From contig NZ_JAMLIX010000001.1 of the NCBI RefSeq assembly GCF_023953965.1, positions 2,542,501 to 2,606,500 on the forward strand: 64,000 bases of DNA, in the 5' to 3' direction. Numbering within the stretch: the first letter of the stretch is position 1; the number at the start of each line of letters is the position of its first letter. Shown here one piece after another: positions 25,760 to 34,988 of this stretch. This DNA is from Bosea sp. (in: a-proteobacteria) (lineage in GTDB: Bacteria; Pseudomonadota; Alphaproteobacteria; Rhizobiales; Beijerinckiaceae). The notes under the pieces are model-generated. The model did not search any database. It was given only the letters and a program-made list of their open reading frames with translations, and was not told the origin of the DNA. A program made the position numbers and the translations under genes.

Positions 25760-28540
25760 ATGACGTTCCAACATCGCCCGGGCGACATCGTGAAGGCGCG
25801 TGACCGCGAGTGGGTGGTCACCGGTGTCGAGGATCAATCGGTCTCGTTGCGGCCCCTCGCCGGCAGCGAGGAGGACGTGCAGGTCATTTCCCTAGCCGTC
25901 GAGGGCCCGGATGCGATCCAGTCCGCCGAGTTCAGGCGGCCATCGCCGAGCGATCTCGGCAACCGCGAGCAGGCGCTGCTTCTCAAGGACGCGATGTCGC
26001 TGTCCATCCGACGCGGCGCTGGCCCCTTCCGGTCGGCGGCCTCGATCACCTTCACGCCACGCTCCTACCAGATCGCGCCGCTCCTGATGGCGCTGAAGCT
26101 CGACCCGGTCCGACTCCTGATCGCCGACGACGTCGGCATAGGCAAGACGATCGAGGCCGGCTTGATCGTGCGCGAGATGCTCGACCGGGCGGCCATTCGC
26201 AAGTTCGCGGTCGTGTGCCCGGCCCATCTGGTCAGCCAATGGGTGGACGAACTCAAGACCAAGTTCGAGATCGACGCCGTTGCGGTGACGACCGCCACGG
26301 CCGCGAAGTTGGAGCGAGGGCTTCCGGAAACGGAAAGCCTGTTCCGGCATTACAACTTCACGGTCGTCAGCCTGGACTTCATCAAGGGCGCGAAGCGCAT
26401 CGACGATTTCGTGCGCGAGGCGCCCGAGCTCGTGGTCGTTGACGAGGCCCACTCCTGCGTCACCGGCAACGAGAGCAGGCATCGTCGATTCGAGGTGGTC
26501 TCGAAGATCGCGGCCAGGCCGAACAGCCATCTCCTGCTGCTAACGGCGACGCCCCATAGCGGGATCGAGAATGCCTTCTTCCGGCTGCTCGGCCTGATCG
26601 ATCCGGAGTTCCTCAAGCTCGGCGAAGCTGATGGGCAGGAACGCCGCGAGCTGCGCGACCGACTGGGCGACCACTTCATCCAGCGCCGGCGTGTCGACCT
26701 CAAGGTCTTTCCGGACGGCAATGCCTTCCCCATCCATAGGAAGGACGAGCGCAAATATTCACTGGGCCGTGAGCACGGGGCCTTCATTGAGGACGTGCTC
26801 GATTACTGCCACTCGGTCGTCAGCAAGGCCGGCTCCGACGAGCGCCGTCAGCGCCTGGCGTTCTGGGGCACCCTCGCGCTGATGCGGTGCGTGGCGTCGA
26901 GCCCGGCGGCGGCGGTCAGCGCGTTGCGGGCGCGTGCCCTTTCCGAGTTCGAGAACTCGGAGGTCGTCTTCGACGGCGTGCTGGATCGCGACGACGAGGA
27001 TGTCGAAGGCAGCGACGTCGAGCCGAACGCCTTGTCGCACCTAGAGATCAATCCCAAGCTTGAGCGGCTGATCGCCCAGGCCATCGGCTTGGCCGCGTCG
27101 CCCGGCAAGGACCCCAAGCTCACCTGCTTGCGCAAGGCCGTGGAGGAACTCCGCGGCTTCGGGCACATGCCCGTGATCTTCTGCCGATACATCAGCACGG
27201 CCCGGTTGGTGGGCGAGTATCTCCGGAAGGTCTTCAAGGGCGTCGAGGTCGGTATCGTCACGGGCGAGTTCCCGCCTGCCGAGCGAAAGCAGGCCGTGCT
27301 GGACCTCATGGATCACGAAGACCGCATCCTCGTGGCGACCGACTGTCTCTCGGAGGGCATCAACCTGCAGGACGGATTCGACGCCGTGGTGCATTACGAT
27401 CTCTCTTGGAACCCGACGAAGCACCAGCAGCGCGAAGGCCGCGTCGATCGCTTCCAGCAGCCCTCGGCAACCGTCCGGTCCGTGCTCATGTATGGCGAGG
27501 ACAACCCCGTGGATGGCGCCGTCCTTGAGGTGATCATCCGGGGCGCCCAGGCCATCCAGAAGCAGCTCGGGGTCGTCGTGTCGCTTCCCGAGGACGAGCG
27601 CGCCGTTTCCCGCGCCTTGATGAAGGCCACGATGCTGCGCTCGAAAGGCGCCGGGCGAACCCAGATGAGTTTCGACTTCCTGGCCGATGCCGACAAGGAG
27701 ATCGCCACCTATTGGCGCAATGCCGAGGACCGGGAAAAGCGAACCCGGACCATCTTCGCCCAGTCCGTGCTGAAGCCGCAGGACGTCGTCGACGAATGGC
27801 AGCGTGCCAGCGAGATCCTCGGCACGGCGGAGGACGTCCTGCGGTTCGCGCAGTCATCGTTGAACGCCTATGGCGTGCCGTTCCAGGTGGAGAAGGCGAT
27901 CGTCACGGTGCCCCTTGAGCCGTTACCCGATTCGATCAGGGAGCGGCTCGATATCCTCGGGTTCACCGACAGCATCAAGATCGAGACGCGCGGGGTCAGG
28001 GCACCATCCCGTTCGCATCCGTTGGTGGCGACGCTGGCCGAGCACATCGTCGAAGCAGCGCTGGAGGGGGCTGACGACCAGCGCCTGGCGAGAGCGGCGG
28101 TCTGGCGGACATCGGAGACCACCGACATCCAGACGGTCGTCCTGGCTCGGGCGCGCTTCCGGATCTTCCTGAAGACGCGATCCGGCGAGACGATGCGGAT
28201 CGCCGAGCAGGTCGGGGCCTTTCGGCTCGTCGGGCCGGACGGCCAGACGCTGCTCGACAAGGGAGCACTCGACATCCTGGCGGCACCCGTGGCGCAGGAC
28301 GTGCCGACCGGGGTCGCGCAGCGCATGGTTGTCGATGCTCTGGCCCGCCTCGATCGGCGCAAGGACAGCGTCGAGATCTGGAGCGCGCAACGGGCGGGTA
28401 CGCTTGCGGAGGACCACCGACGCGTCGCCCGCGCGGGCGCCGGCCGCGCCGCGCAGATCGATATCGGCCAGGCACGCGTCGAGCCTATCCACCCGGTCGA
28501 TATCATCGGGTTGTTCGTTGTCCTTCCGGCGTTGCAGTAG
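25760..28540 (+). CDS. SNF2/HepA-family helicase (DrmD-like)
   Basis: A 926-residue SWI2/SNF2 ATPase. The N terminus (PGDIVKARDREWVVTGVEDQ) is a small beta domain seen in HepA-like proteins. Motif I is DDVGIGKTIEAGLI (about 120-133), motif II VVDEAHSC (about 226), motif III LLLTATPHSG, and the helicase C end is QQREGRVDRFQQ (about 556). The remaining 350 residues are family-specific. The family moves along double-stranded DNA. In class 1 DISARM the SNF2 protein DrmD accompanies a large adenine methyltransferase, matching the next gene. Gaps to both neighbours are 3 and 11 bp, so the three genes form one unit. Confidence 0.88.
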   Translation: MTFQHRPGDIVKARDREWVVTGVEDQSVSLRPLAGSEEDVQVISLAVEGPDAIQSAEFRRPSPSDLGNREQALLLKDAMSLSIRRGAGPFRSAASITFTPRSYQIAPLLMALKLDPVRLLIADDVGIGKTIEAGLIVREMLDRAAIRKFAVVCPAHLVSQWVDELKTKFEIDAVAVTTATAAKLERGLPETESLFRHYNFTVVSLDFIKGAKRIDDFVREAPELVVVDEAHSCVTGNESRHRRFEVVSKIAARPNSHLLLLTATPHSGIENAFFRLLGLIDPEFLKLGEADGQERRELRDRLGDHFIQRRRVDLKVFPDGNAFPIHRKDERKYSLGREHGAFIEDVLDYCHSVVSKAGSDERRQRLAFWGTLALMRCVASSPAAAVSALRARALSEFENSEVVFDGVLDRDDEDVEGSDVEPNALSHLEINPKLERLIAQAIGLAASPGKDPKLTCLRKAVEELRGFGHMPVIFCRYISTARLVGEYLRKVFKGVEVGIVTGEFPPAERKQAVLDLMDHEDRILVATDCLSEGINLQDGFDAVVHYDLSWNPTKHQQREGRVDRFQQPSATVRSVLMYGEDNPVDGAVLEVIIRGAQAIQKQLGVVVSLPEDERAVSRALMKATMLRSKGAGRTQMSFDFLADADKEIATYWRNAEDREKRTRTIFAQSVLKPQDVVDEWQRASEILGTAEDVLRFAQSSLNAYGVPFQVEKAIVTVPLEPLPDSIRERLDILGFTDSIKIETRGVRAPSRSHPLVATLAEHIVEAALEGADDQRLARAAVWRTSETTDIQTVVLARARFRIFLKTRSGETMRIAEQVGAFRLVGPDGQTLLDKGALDILAAPVAQDVPTGVAQRMVVDALARLDRRKDSVEIWSAQRAGTLAEDHRRVARAGAGRAAQIDIGQARVEPIHPVDIIGLFVVLPALQ

Positions 28541-28551
28541 CGAGTGGACAC

Positions 28552-31500
28552 ATGACCCGTAGAGTGAACGACCTCGAACTCCAGGCCACCGTCCTTGAAG
28601 GCGGAATTCTGCACGCGGCGACGATCCAGAAGGTCCAGAAGCTGGAAGCGGCCCGGCAGAAGCCGGAGGACTACGACGTCGACAAGGGCCTCGACCTGCG
28701 GGACGAGATCAACCGGGCGTTCAAGATCCTGAGCGCGCGCTTCAGCGATTTCGACAAGACCACCAAAAGCCCCCTCCAGGTCCGCGCCTTGGCGGAGCAC
28801 CTCTTCGCGAAGGTGCTGGGATTCGATCTCGAATTCCAGACGCTGCCCGTGCTGTATGAGGGCCGCGAGTTCAAGGTGGCCTTCCTGTCGGGGCACGTCC
28901 CGATCATTCTCACATCTCCCGGCCAGGACACCGAGAAGGCCGGCCTCGACATCCCTCAGGCAGCGTTCGCGGACGGCAAGCGCAAGCGTTCGGCGGCGGG
29001 AACCCTTCAGGAGCTTCTCAATGCGAACGAGGCCCGCATGTGGGGCTTCGCGTTCGATGGTCATGTCCTTCGGCTAATGCGCGACAACGCCAGCATGACA
29101 CGGCCGGCCTATGTCGAGTTCGACATCGCGCGCATCATCAACGAGACGCTCTTCGCCGAGTTCTCGATCCTCTGGCTGCTTTGCCATGCGACCCGATTCC
29201 GAGGGGCATTGGACGAGATCATCATTGAGGGTTGGAAGCAGGCAGCGAAGGACGACGGCGTCGTTGCGAGGGATCGGCTCCAGGGCAATTTCCGGGCGAT
29301 GCTCCTCGATCTCGGCAATGGGCTTCTGGAGAACCCGCGCAACGATAAGCTTCGGTTGGCGCTGCGGGAGCGCAAGCTGGATGCCATGCAGTTCCAGGGC
29401 GATCTGCTGCGGTTCGCCTACCGCGTGATCTTCCTCATCACGATCGAGGATCGGGACGTCTTGCATCCGCCTCACACGGAGACCGCGGCATCGGAGCTCT
29501 ATCGCACCGGCTATTCCCTGGCCCGTCTCCGCGACAAGGCGCTGAAGCGGGCCGGTGATAGCCGGCACCATGACCTCTGGCTGGGGCTGAGGTTGACGCT
29601 TGCCAAGTTGTCGACCGGCGACGCGGCGATCGGGCTGCCCGCCCTTGGCGGCCTGTTCGATGGACGTCTCTGCTTCGACGATGCCGTCGTCTCGAACCGG
29701 CGCCTGATCTCGGCCATCCGGCATCTGTTCTGGATGCAGACCGGCACCGGCGTGGTCAAGGTGAACTGGCGGGACATGGAGACCGAGGAATTCGGTTCCG
29801 TCTACGAGGGTTTGCTGGAGCTTGTTCCACTCATCTCGCCCGAGAACAACGCGATGAACTATCCCGGCGATGCTGACGAGGTTCGCGGTAAGCCGCCCGG
29901 AAAGGGCAAGAAGGCAGGTGGCAACAAGAGGAAGACGACCGGCAGCTACTACACGCCCGATAGCCTCGTGCAGGCATTGCTGGATTCTACGCTCGACCCG
30001 GTCGTCGATCAGGCGTTGAAGGAAAACGATGATGCCGAGGCGGCGATCCTGGACCTCAAGATCATCGATCCGGCATGCGGCTCAGGGCACTTCCTGCTTG
30101 GCGCCGCGCGCCGGCTGGCTGAACGGTTGGTCCGTATCCGATGCGAAGGAGCGCCCACGCCGAACGATTGGCGTCATGCGATGCGTGATGTCGTTCGGTC
30201 GTGCATCCATGGCGTCGATGCCAATCCGCTGGCCATCGAATTGTGCAAGGCCGCGCTGTGGCTGGAGTCTATCGAGCCAGGCAAGCCGCTGACTTTCCTC
30301 GATAACCGCGTCAAGTTGGGCAACAGCCTGTTCGGTGTCCATGACCTCACGCTGTTGAAGGGCGGCATCCCAGACGATGCCTATGCGCCGCTGAGTGGCG
30401 ACGACAGGACGGCTGCCCGATACTATCGCGACCTCAACGCCGAGTTCTTCGCCGCTCGAAAGAAGAACCCGAACCAGTTTGAGATCGACTTCAGCACGGG
30501 ATATGGCGCGATCGTTGAGCTCGACCGGTTGTTTGACCGCAAGCCTGAGGAGACGCGCGCGGACGTCGAGGCGAAGGCCGCAGAGTATCAGGCGCTGCAC
30601 AGCCATGAGGAGCTAATGCGCTTCACCATGGCAGCCAACGTCTTCTCTGCCGCGTTCTTTGCTCCGAAGGCAGAGGTGAAGAAAGGGTTCGATCGTTCGC
30701 ACCGGTCGGTCCCCGTTTCCCTTGATGTCTTTCAGTTGATCAAGGGCGAAGCGGGCACCGTTCCTGCGTCCGTGATCAGTGAGGCCGAGCGGCTGGACAA
30801 GCTGATCAACTTTTTCCACTGGCCGCTTCAGTTCCCAGCGGTCATGGGACGGGGCGGGTTCGACATCGTGGTTGGAAACCCGCCATGGGAGAAACTTAAG
30901 CTGGTCGAGAAGGAGTTCTTTGCGACCCTTGCGCCACAGATCGCAGAAGCTGGCAAAACCGACCGTGCGCGTTTCATCAAGCTCTTGGCCGATTCCGACC
31001 GAGATTCCGCAGAGCGCGTGCTGTTTGACAAGTTTGTCGCGGCGAAGGGCGTCGCAGAAGCGGGAAGCAATTTCGCGAGGAAATCGGGCCGGTTCCCGCT
31101 AACGGGGCAAGGCGATATCAATCTGTATCCGCTTTTTGCTGAGCACTTCTGTTCTATAGTGAACAATGTGGGTCGCTCTGGCTTGATCTGCCCAACAGGT
31201 ATAGCAACCGAAAAGAATACGAGTATATTCTTTGGTAAAATCGTCGATGATAGATCGATTGTGAGCCTATTTGATTTCGAGAACAGGAAAGCCCTTTTTA
31301 AGGGCGTTCATCGGAGTTTTAAATTTTGCCTGCTTACGATCGGAAAAAATAAAGGCGCAATCGAATTTATCTCATATGCAACATCACCAACAGATTTGAC
31401 TGACGATGATAGGAAATACCAACTCTCCCCGTCTCAAATAGAGCGCGTCAATCCAAATACAAAGACAATACCATTATTTAGAACGCGGACCGATGCTGAT

Positions 31501-32427
31501 TTAACTGCGCGAATTCATGATCGCGTCGACGTTCTAATTAGAGTTGATGATTCCAACAAGTGGAACCCCTGGAAAATCAAATACGCTCGCTTTTTTGATA
31601 TGACGAACGACGCGACCCCGTTCTTTAAGACGAAGCAGCAACTTTTGAGCGAGGGGTTCGTAAGAGATGGAGTGGATTTCGTCGTAAGAAGCGATGCAAC
31701 CGAGGATCGACGGGTGCCGTTATATGAAGCCAAGATGGTTCATCATTACGACCACCGCTGGGCAACGTATGAGGGGGCATCCGAAACGGAGGTTGTCGTT
31801 GACGATGATGGGAATTCAACCGTTGAATTGAAGCCTAGAGACGTCACCGAGGGTGAAAAGAGCGATCTGCTGTTCGAGCCGGAGCCCCGATATTGGGTCC
31901 CGGCGATTGAGGTGGAGCGACGCCTTGCGGCCGCTGGATGGCGCTTCGAATGGCTGGTTGGCTGGAGGGATATTTGCCGCGCTACGGACGAAAGGACCGT
32001 GATTGGCGGCTTCATGCCGAAGGTCGGGGTGGGCAACACCATGCCGATCATGCTGCCGGAGGCTTCTGCCCGCCAGATCAGTTGCCTGGTGGGAAATCTA
32101 TCTGCGCTCGTGTTGGACTTCGTCGCTCGCCAGAAGGTTGGTGGGACGCACCTCAACTACATGCACATGAGCCAACTGCCCTTGCTTGGTCCGGACTTGC
32201 CTCCGTCGCAGGAACAGTTCGTTTGCGAGCGTGTGGGGGAACTCGCAGCCTCGTCTGGGTCGATGGCAGCGCTGGCGAAGGACCTCGGCGTGCAAGTCCG
32301 ACGGGTTGGGGAAGACGAGCGGCGCATGATGAGGGCCGAACTCGATGCCTTCTTCGCCATCAAGTATGGGCTGTCCAAGGACGAGCTCCGCTATGTTGTG
32401 CAGGGCGGTGAGAAAACCATCCAGTGA
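28552..32427 (+). CDS. Eco57I-like adenine methyltransferase (DrmMI-like), 3' end cut by IS21
   Basis: 1291 codons remain. The N-terminal 450 residues are a helical, nuclease-like region. Motif I IDPACGSGHFLLGA starts near 505, and the catalytic motif IV is GNPPWEKLKLVEKEFF near 775, giving N6-adenine methylation. Target recognition should lie between about 850 and 1180. DNA there (about 31140-31880) is strikingly A/T-rich compared with the rest of the gene. The C terminus stops at LSKDELRY; the last nine residues are read from the IS21 end. Relatives continue for perhaps 70 more residues, so activity may be impaired. It probably marks host DNA so that the helicases spare it. Confidence 0.85.
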   Translation: MTRRVNDLELQATVLEGGILHAATIQKVQKLEAARQKPEDYDVDKGLDLRDEINRAFKILSARFSDFDKTTKSPLQVRALAEHLFAKVLGFDLEFQTLPVLYEGREFKVAFLSGHVPIILTSPGQDTEKAGLDIPQAAFADGKRKRSAAGTLQELLNANEARMWGFAFDGHVLRLMRDNASMTRPAYVEFDIARIINETLFAEFSILWLLCHATRFRGALDEIIIEGWKQAAKDDGVVARDRLQGNFRAMLLDLGNGLLENPRNDKLRLALRERKLDAMQFQGDLLRFAYRVIFLITIEDRDVLHPPHTETAASELYRTGYSLARLRDKALKRAGDSRHHDLWLGLRLTLAKLSTGDAAIGLPALGGLFDGRLCFDDAVVSNRRLISAIRHLFWMQTGTGVVKVNWRDMETEEFGSVYEGLLELVPLISPENNAMNYPGDADEVRGKPPGKGKKAGGNKRKTTGSYYTPDSLVQALLDSTLDPVVDQALKENDDAEAAILDLKIIDPACGSGHFLLGAARRLAERLVRIRCEGAPTPNDWRHAMRDVVRSCIHGVDANPLAIELCKAALWLESIEPGKPLTFLDNRVKLGNSLFGVHDLTLLKGGIPDDAYAPLSGDDRTAARYYRDLNAEFFAARKKNPNQFEIDFSTGYGAIVELDRLFDRKPEETRADVEAKAAEYQALHSHEELMRFTMAANVFSAAFFAPKAEVKKGFDRSHRSVPVSLDVFQLIKGEAGTVPASVISEAERLDKLINFFHWPLQFPAVMGRGGFDIVVGNPPWEKLKLVEKEFFATLAPQIAEAGKTDRARFIKLLADSDRDSAERVLFDKFVAAKGVAEAGSNFARKSGRFPLTGQGDINLYPLFAEHFCSIVNNVGRSGLICPTGIATEKNTSIFFGKIVDDRSIVSLFDFENRKALFKGVHRSFKFCLLTIGKNKGAIEFISYATSPTDLTDDDRKYQLSPSQIERVNPNTKTIPLFRTRTDADLTARIHDRVDVLIRVDDSNKWNPWKIKYARFFDMTNDATPFFKTKQQLLSEGFVRDGVDFVVRSDATEDRRVPLYEAKMVHHYDHRWATYEGASETEVVVDDDGNSTVELKPRDVTEGEKSDLLFEPEPRYWVPAIEVERRLAAAGWRFEWLVGWRDICRATDERTVIGGFMPKVGVGNTMPIMLPEASARQISCLVGNLSALVLDFVARQKVGGTHLNYMHMSQLPLLGPDLPPSQEQFVCERVGELAASSGSMAALAKDLGVQVRRVGEDERRMMRAELDAFFAIKYGLSKDELRYVVQGGEKTIQ

Positions 32428-32505
32428 AGCGCCTGCGTTTGTGCGGGCGCGGGCGGCGTAAAAGTCGTCCACTGGATAGGCTGATCCCTTTCGGGGTCGG
32501 CGGGG

Positions 32506-34005
32506 ATGTTCGCTGTGGAGGTCTACGCGGCGGTTCGCGATTTCGTTTTCAATCAGAAGCAGAGCCGACGGGAAGCGGCTCGCGTGTTCGGGCTGAGCCG
32601 CGAAACGATCGCCAAGATGTGCCGGTTCTCGATCCCTCCGGGCTACACGCGCACGAAGCCGGTCGAGAAGCCGAAGCTCGGTCCGCTGCTGCCGGTGATT
32701 GAGGCGATCCTGGACGGAGACCGGGCGTCTCCGGTGAAGCAGCGCCATACGGCGAAGCGGATCTTCGAGCGGCTGCGGGACGAGCACGGCTTTGCCGGCG
32801 GCTACACGGTGGTGAAGGACCATGTGCGGCTCTGCCGGGCGCGGGGCCGCGAGACCTTCGTTCCGCTGGCCCATCCGCCCGGTCACGCCCAGGTGGATTT
32901 TGGCGAGGCGCTGGCGGTGATCGGCGGCGTGCGGCAGAAGATCCACTTCTTCTGCCTGGACCTGCCACAGTCGGATGCCTGCTTCGTGAAGGCGTATCCG
33001 CGCGAGACGACGGAAGCGTTCCTGGACGGTCACGTCTCGGCTTTTGGCTTCTTCGGCGGTGTGCCGCTGTCGATCCTCTATGACAACACCCGCATTGCGG
33101 TGGCGAAGATCTGCGGCGATGGCCGGCGCGAGCGGACGCGGGCCTTCACGGAGCTGGTGAGCCACTATCTGTTCCGGGATCGGTTCGGGCGCCCGGGCAA
33201 GGGCAATGACAAGGGCAAGGTCGAGGGGCTGGTGAAGTATGCCCGCTCGAACTTCATGACGCCGATCCCTTTGGCGGCGAGCTTCGCCGAACTGAACGCG
33301 ATGTTGGCCGAGCGCTGCCGCCGGCGACAGGACGAGCGGGCCGGCCGGCATGCCCAGACGATCGGAGAGCGGCTTGTTGCCGATCTCGGGGTCTTGCGCC
33401 CTTTGCCGGCAGTGCCGCTGGAGCCGTGCGAGAAGCGTGGTGCGCGGGTCTCGTCGACGGCGCTGGTCCGATATCGGTCGAACGACTACTCGGTCCCGAC
33501 GGCCTATGGCTTCCAGGACGTGGTGGTGAAGGGCTTCGTCGAGGAGGTCGTGATCCTGTGCCGGGGCGAGGAGATTGCCCGCCATCCCCGCAATTACGGG
33601 ACGGGCGTGTTCGTCTCCGATCCGCTGCACTATCTGGCGCTAATCGAGGAGAAGCCGAACGCCCTCGACCAGGCCGCGGCCTTGCAGGGCTGGGACCTGC
33701 CCGAGGCCTTCCAGCACCTGCGCCATCTCCTGGAAGCGCGCATGGGCAATCGCGGCAAGCGCGAGTTCATCCAGGTGCTGCGGCTGCTGGAGGCCTTGCC
33801 GCGCGAGGTCGTGAGCTTCGCCGTCGGCGAGGCGATCCGGCTGGGCGCGATCGGCTTCGATGCGGTGAAGCTGATCGCGCTGGCGCGGCTGGAACGGCGC
33901 CCGGCCCGTCTGGATCTGGCGGCCTATCCGTATCTGCCGAGGACTACGGTGAAGACGACCTCGGCGGCCGATTACGCCGTGCTCCTGCCGGGAGCCGCGG
34001 CATGA
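32506..34005 (+). CDS. istA: IS21 transposase IstA
   Basis: A 499-residue DDE transposase. An N-terminal helix-turn-helix (VFNQKQSRREAARVFGLSRE) is followed by the RVE integrase core, with the first Asp in GHAQVDFGEALAVIGG, the second in SILYDNTRIAV, and a Glu in KGNDKGKVEGLVKYARSN. The C-terminal part is typical of IstA. The stop overlaps istB by four bases. IstA carries out cut-and-paste or circle-mediated transposition together with the ATPase IstB. It appears intact. Confidence 0.95.
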   Translation: MFAVEVYAAVRDFVFNQKQSRREAARVFGLSRETIAKMCRFSIPPGYTRTKPVEKPKLGPLLPVIEAILDGDRASPVKQRHTAKRIFERLRDEHGFAGGYTVVKDHVRLCRARGRETFVPLAHPPGHAQVDFGEALAVIGGVRQKIHFFCLDLPQSDACFVKAYPRETTEAFLDGHVSAFGFFGGVPLSILYDNTRIAVAKICGDGRRERTRAFTELVSHYLFRDRFGRPGKGNDKGKVEGLVKYARSNFMTPIPLAASFAELNAMLAERCRRRQDERAGRHAQTIGERLVADLGVLRPLPAVPLEPCEKRGARVSSTALVRYRSNDYSVPTAYGFQDVVVKGFVEEVVILCRGEEIARHPRNYGTGVFVSDPLHYLALIEEKPNALDQAAALQGWDLPEAFQHLRHLLEARMGNRGKREFIQVLRLLEALPREVVSFAVGEAIRLGAIGFDAVKLIALARLERRPARLDLAAYPYLPRTTVKTTSAADYAVLLPGAAA

Positions 34006-34865
34006 CGGGCTCGGGGAAAGAGACGATGCCGGCGGGCACGACCGCTGGAACGCCGCAGGTCCTGCTGGCGCACCACCTCAAGCAACTGAAGCTGCCAACC
34101 GTCCTGCGCGAGTACGACAAGGTGGCACGGGAATGCTCCCGCGACGGCGTCGATCATCCCCGCTACCTGCTACGGTTGGTCGAGCTCGAACTGATCGACC
34201 GGGAGCGGCGCACGGTCGAGCGGCGGATCCGGGCGGCGCGCTTCCCAGCGGTGAAGAGCTTCGACACCTTCGACTTCACGGCGATCCCGAGCCTGAACAA
34301 GATGCTCGTGCTGGAGCTGGCGCGCTGCGGCTACATCCTGCGCCGGGAGAACATCATCGCGCTCGGCAACAGCGGCACCGGCAAGACCCATGTCGCCCTC
34401 GCGCTCGGGCTGGCCGCTTGCCAGAAGGGCTTCTCCGTCGCCTTCACGACGGCGGCTTCGCTGGTCAACCAGCTCCTCGAAGCCCGCGACGAGAAGCGCC
34501 TGCTCAGGCTCCAGCGCGAGTTGCAGGCGGTCAAGCTGCTGATCGTCGACGAGCTCGGCTATGTGCCGCTGTCGCCGACCGGCGCCGAGCTCCTGTTCGA
34601 GATCTTCTCGCAACGCTACGAGCGCGGCTCAACCATCGTCACCTCGAACCTGCCCTTCGAGGACTGGACGTCCGTCCTGGGATCGGAGCGCCTCACCGGC
34701 GCGCTGCTCGATCGCCTGACCCACCACGTCAGCATCCTCGCCATGAACGGCGACAGCTACCGCCTCAAACAATCGGCCGGCCGCCGGCGCGCCTCCGCCG
34801 CGGCGGGGCAAAAACAGACCACCGCCAACGAAGCCGATCCAGAAACCGGCGAGATCATCCCCTGA
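34002..34865 (+). CDS. istB: IS21 helper ATPase IstB
   Basis: A 287-residue DnaC-like AAA+ ATPase. Walker A is GNSGTGKTH and Walker B is LLIVDELGYVPLS. IstB chooses target DNA and activates IstA. The start ATG overlaps the istA stop (ATGA). The basic, low-complexity tail (SAGRRRASAAAGQ) is usual. It is intact and followed by a 38-bp perfect palindrome. Confidence 0.95.
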   Translation: MTGSGKETMPAGTTAGTPQVLLAHHLKQLKLPTVLREYDKVARECSRDGVDHPRYLLRLVELELIDRERRTVERRIRAARFPAVKSFDTFDFTAIPSLNKMLVLELARCGYILRRENIIALGNSGTGKTHVALALGLAACQKGFSVAFTTAASLVNQLLEARDEKRLLRLQRELQAVKLLIVDELGYVPLSPTGAELLFEIFSQRYERGSTIVTSNLPFEDWTSVLGSERLTGALLDRLTHHVSILAMNGDSYRLKQSAGRRRASAAAGQKQTTANEADPETGEIIP

Positions 34866-34881
34866 TCAATCCCGACAGCGC

Positions 34882-34919
34882 GATATGGCAGGGGCCCCGA
34901 TCGGGGCCCCTGCCATATC
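34882..34919. terminator. 38-bp perfect palindrome downstream of istB
   Basis: Perfect inverted repeat with 19-base arms beginning GATATGGCAGGGGCCCCGA and no loop. It lies 17 bp after the istB stop, inside the IS. It would form a strong hairpin in RNA and probably stops transcripts leaving, or from outside entering, the IS. Confidence 0.55.
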
Positions 34920-34988
34920 CGCCACCCTCAACGCCAGTGGCCTGCTTTTACTCCGCCACGCTGGCCTGGAATCCGACCGCCGTTGACA

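Larger units (their letters stand above)
32394..34988 (+). mobile_element. IS21-family insertion sequence (istA-istB)
   Basis: About 2.6 kb, the usual IS21 size. The left end begins TGTTGTGCAGGGCGG and the right end, read inward, TGTCAACGGCGG. Each end has two related subterminal repeats, as expected for IS21 transposase binding sites: left copies near 32399-32427 and 32441-32474, right copies near 34933-34957 and 34961-34988. The core reads roughly GGCGGYGtAAAA...CCASTGG. No target duplication is visible: flanks are ...CTCCGCTA and CTCGCCGG.... The left flank is the methyltransferase and the right flank an unrelated truncated gene, pointing to a deletion next to the element. Confidence 0.88.
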
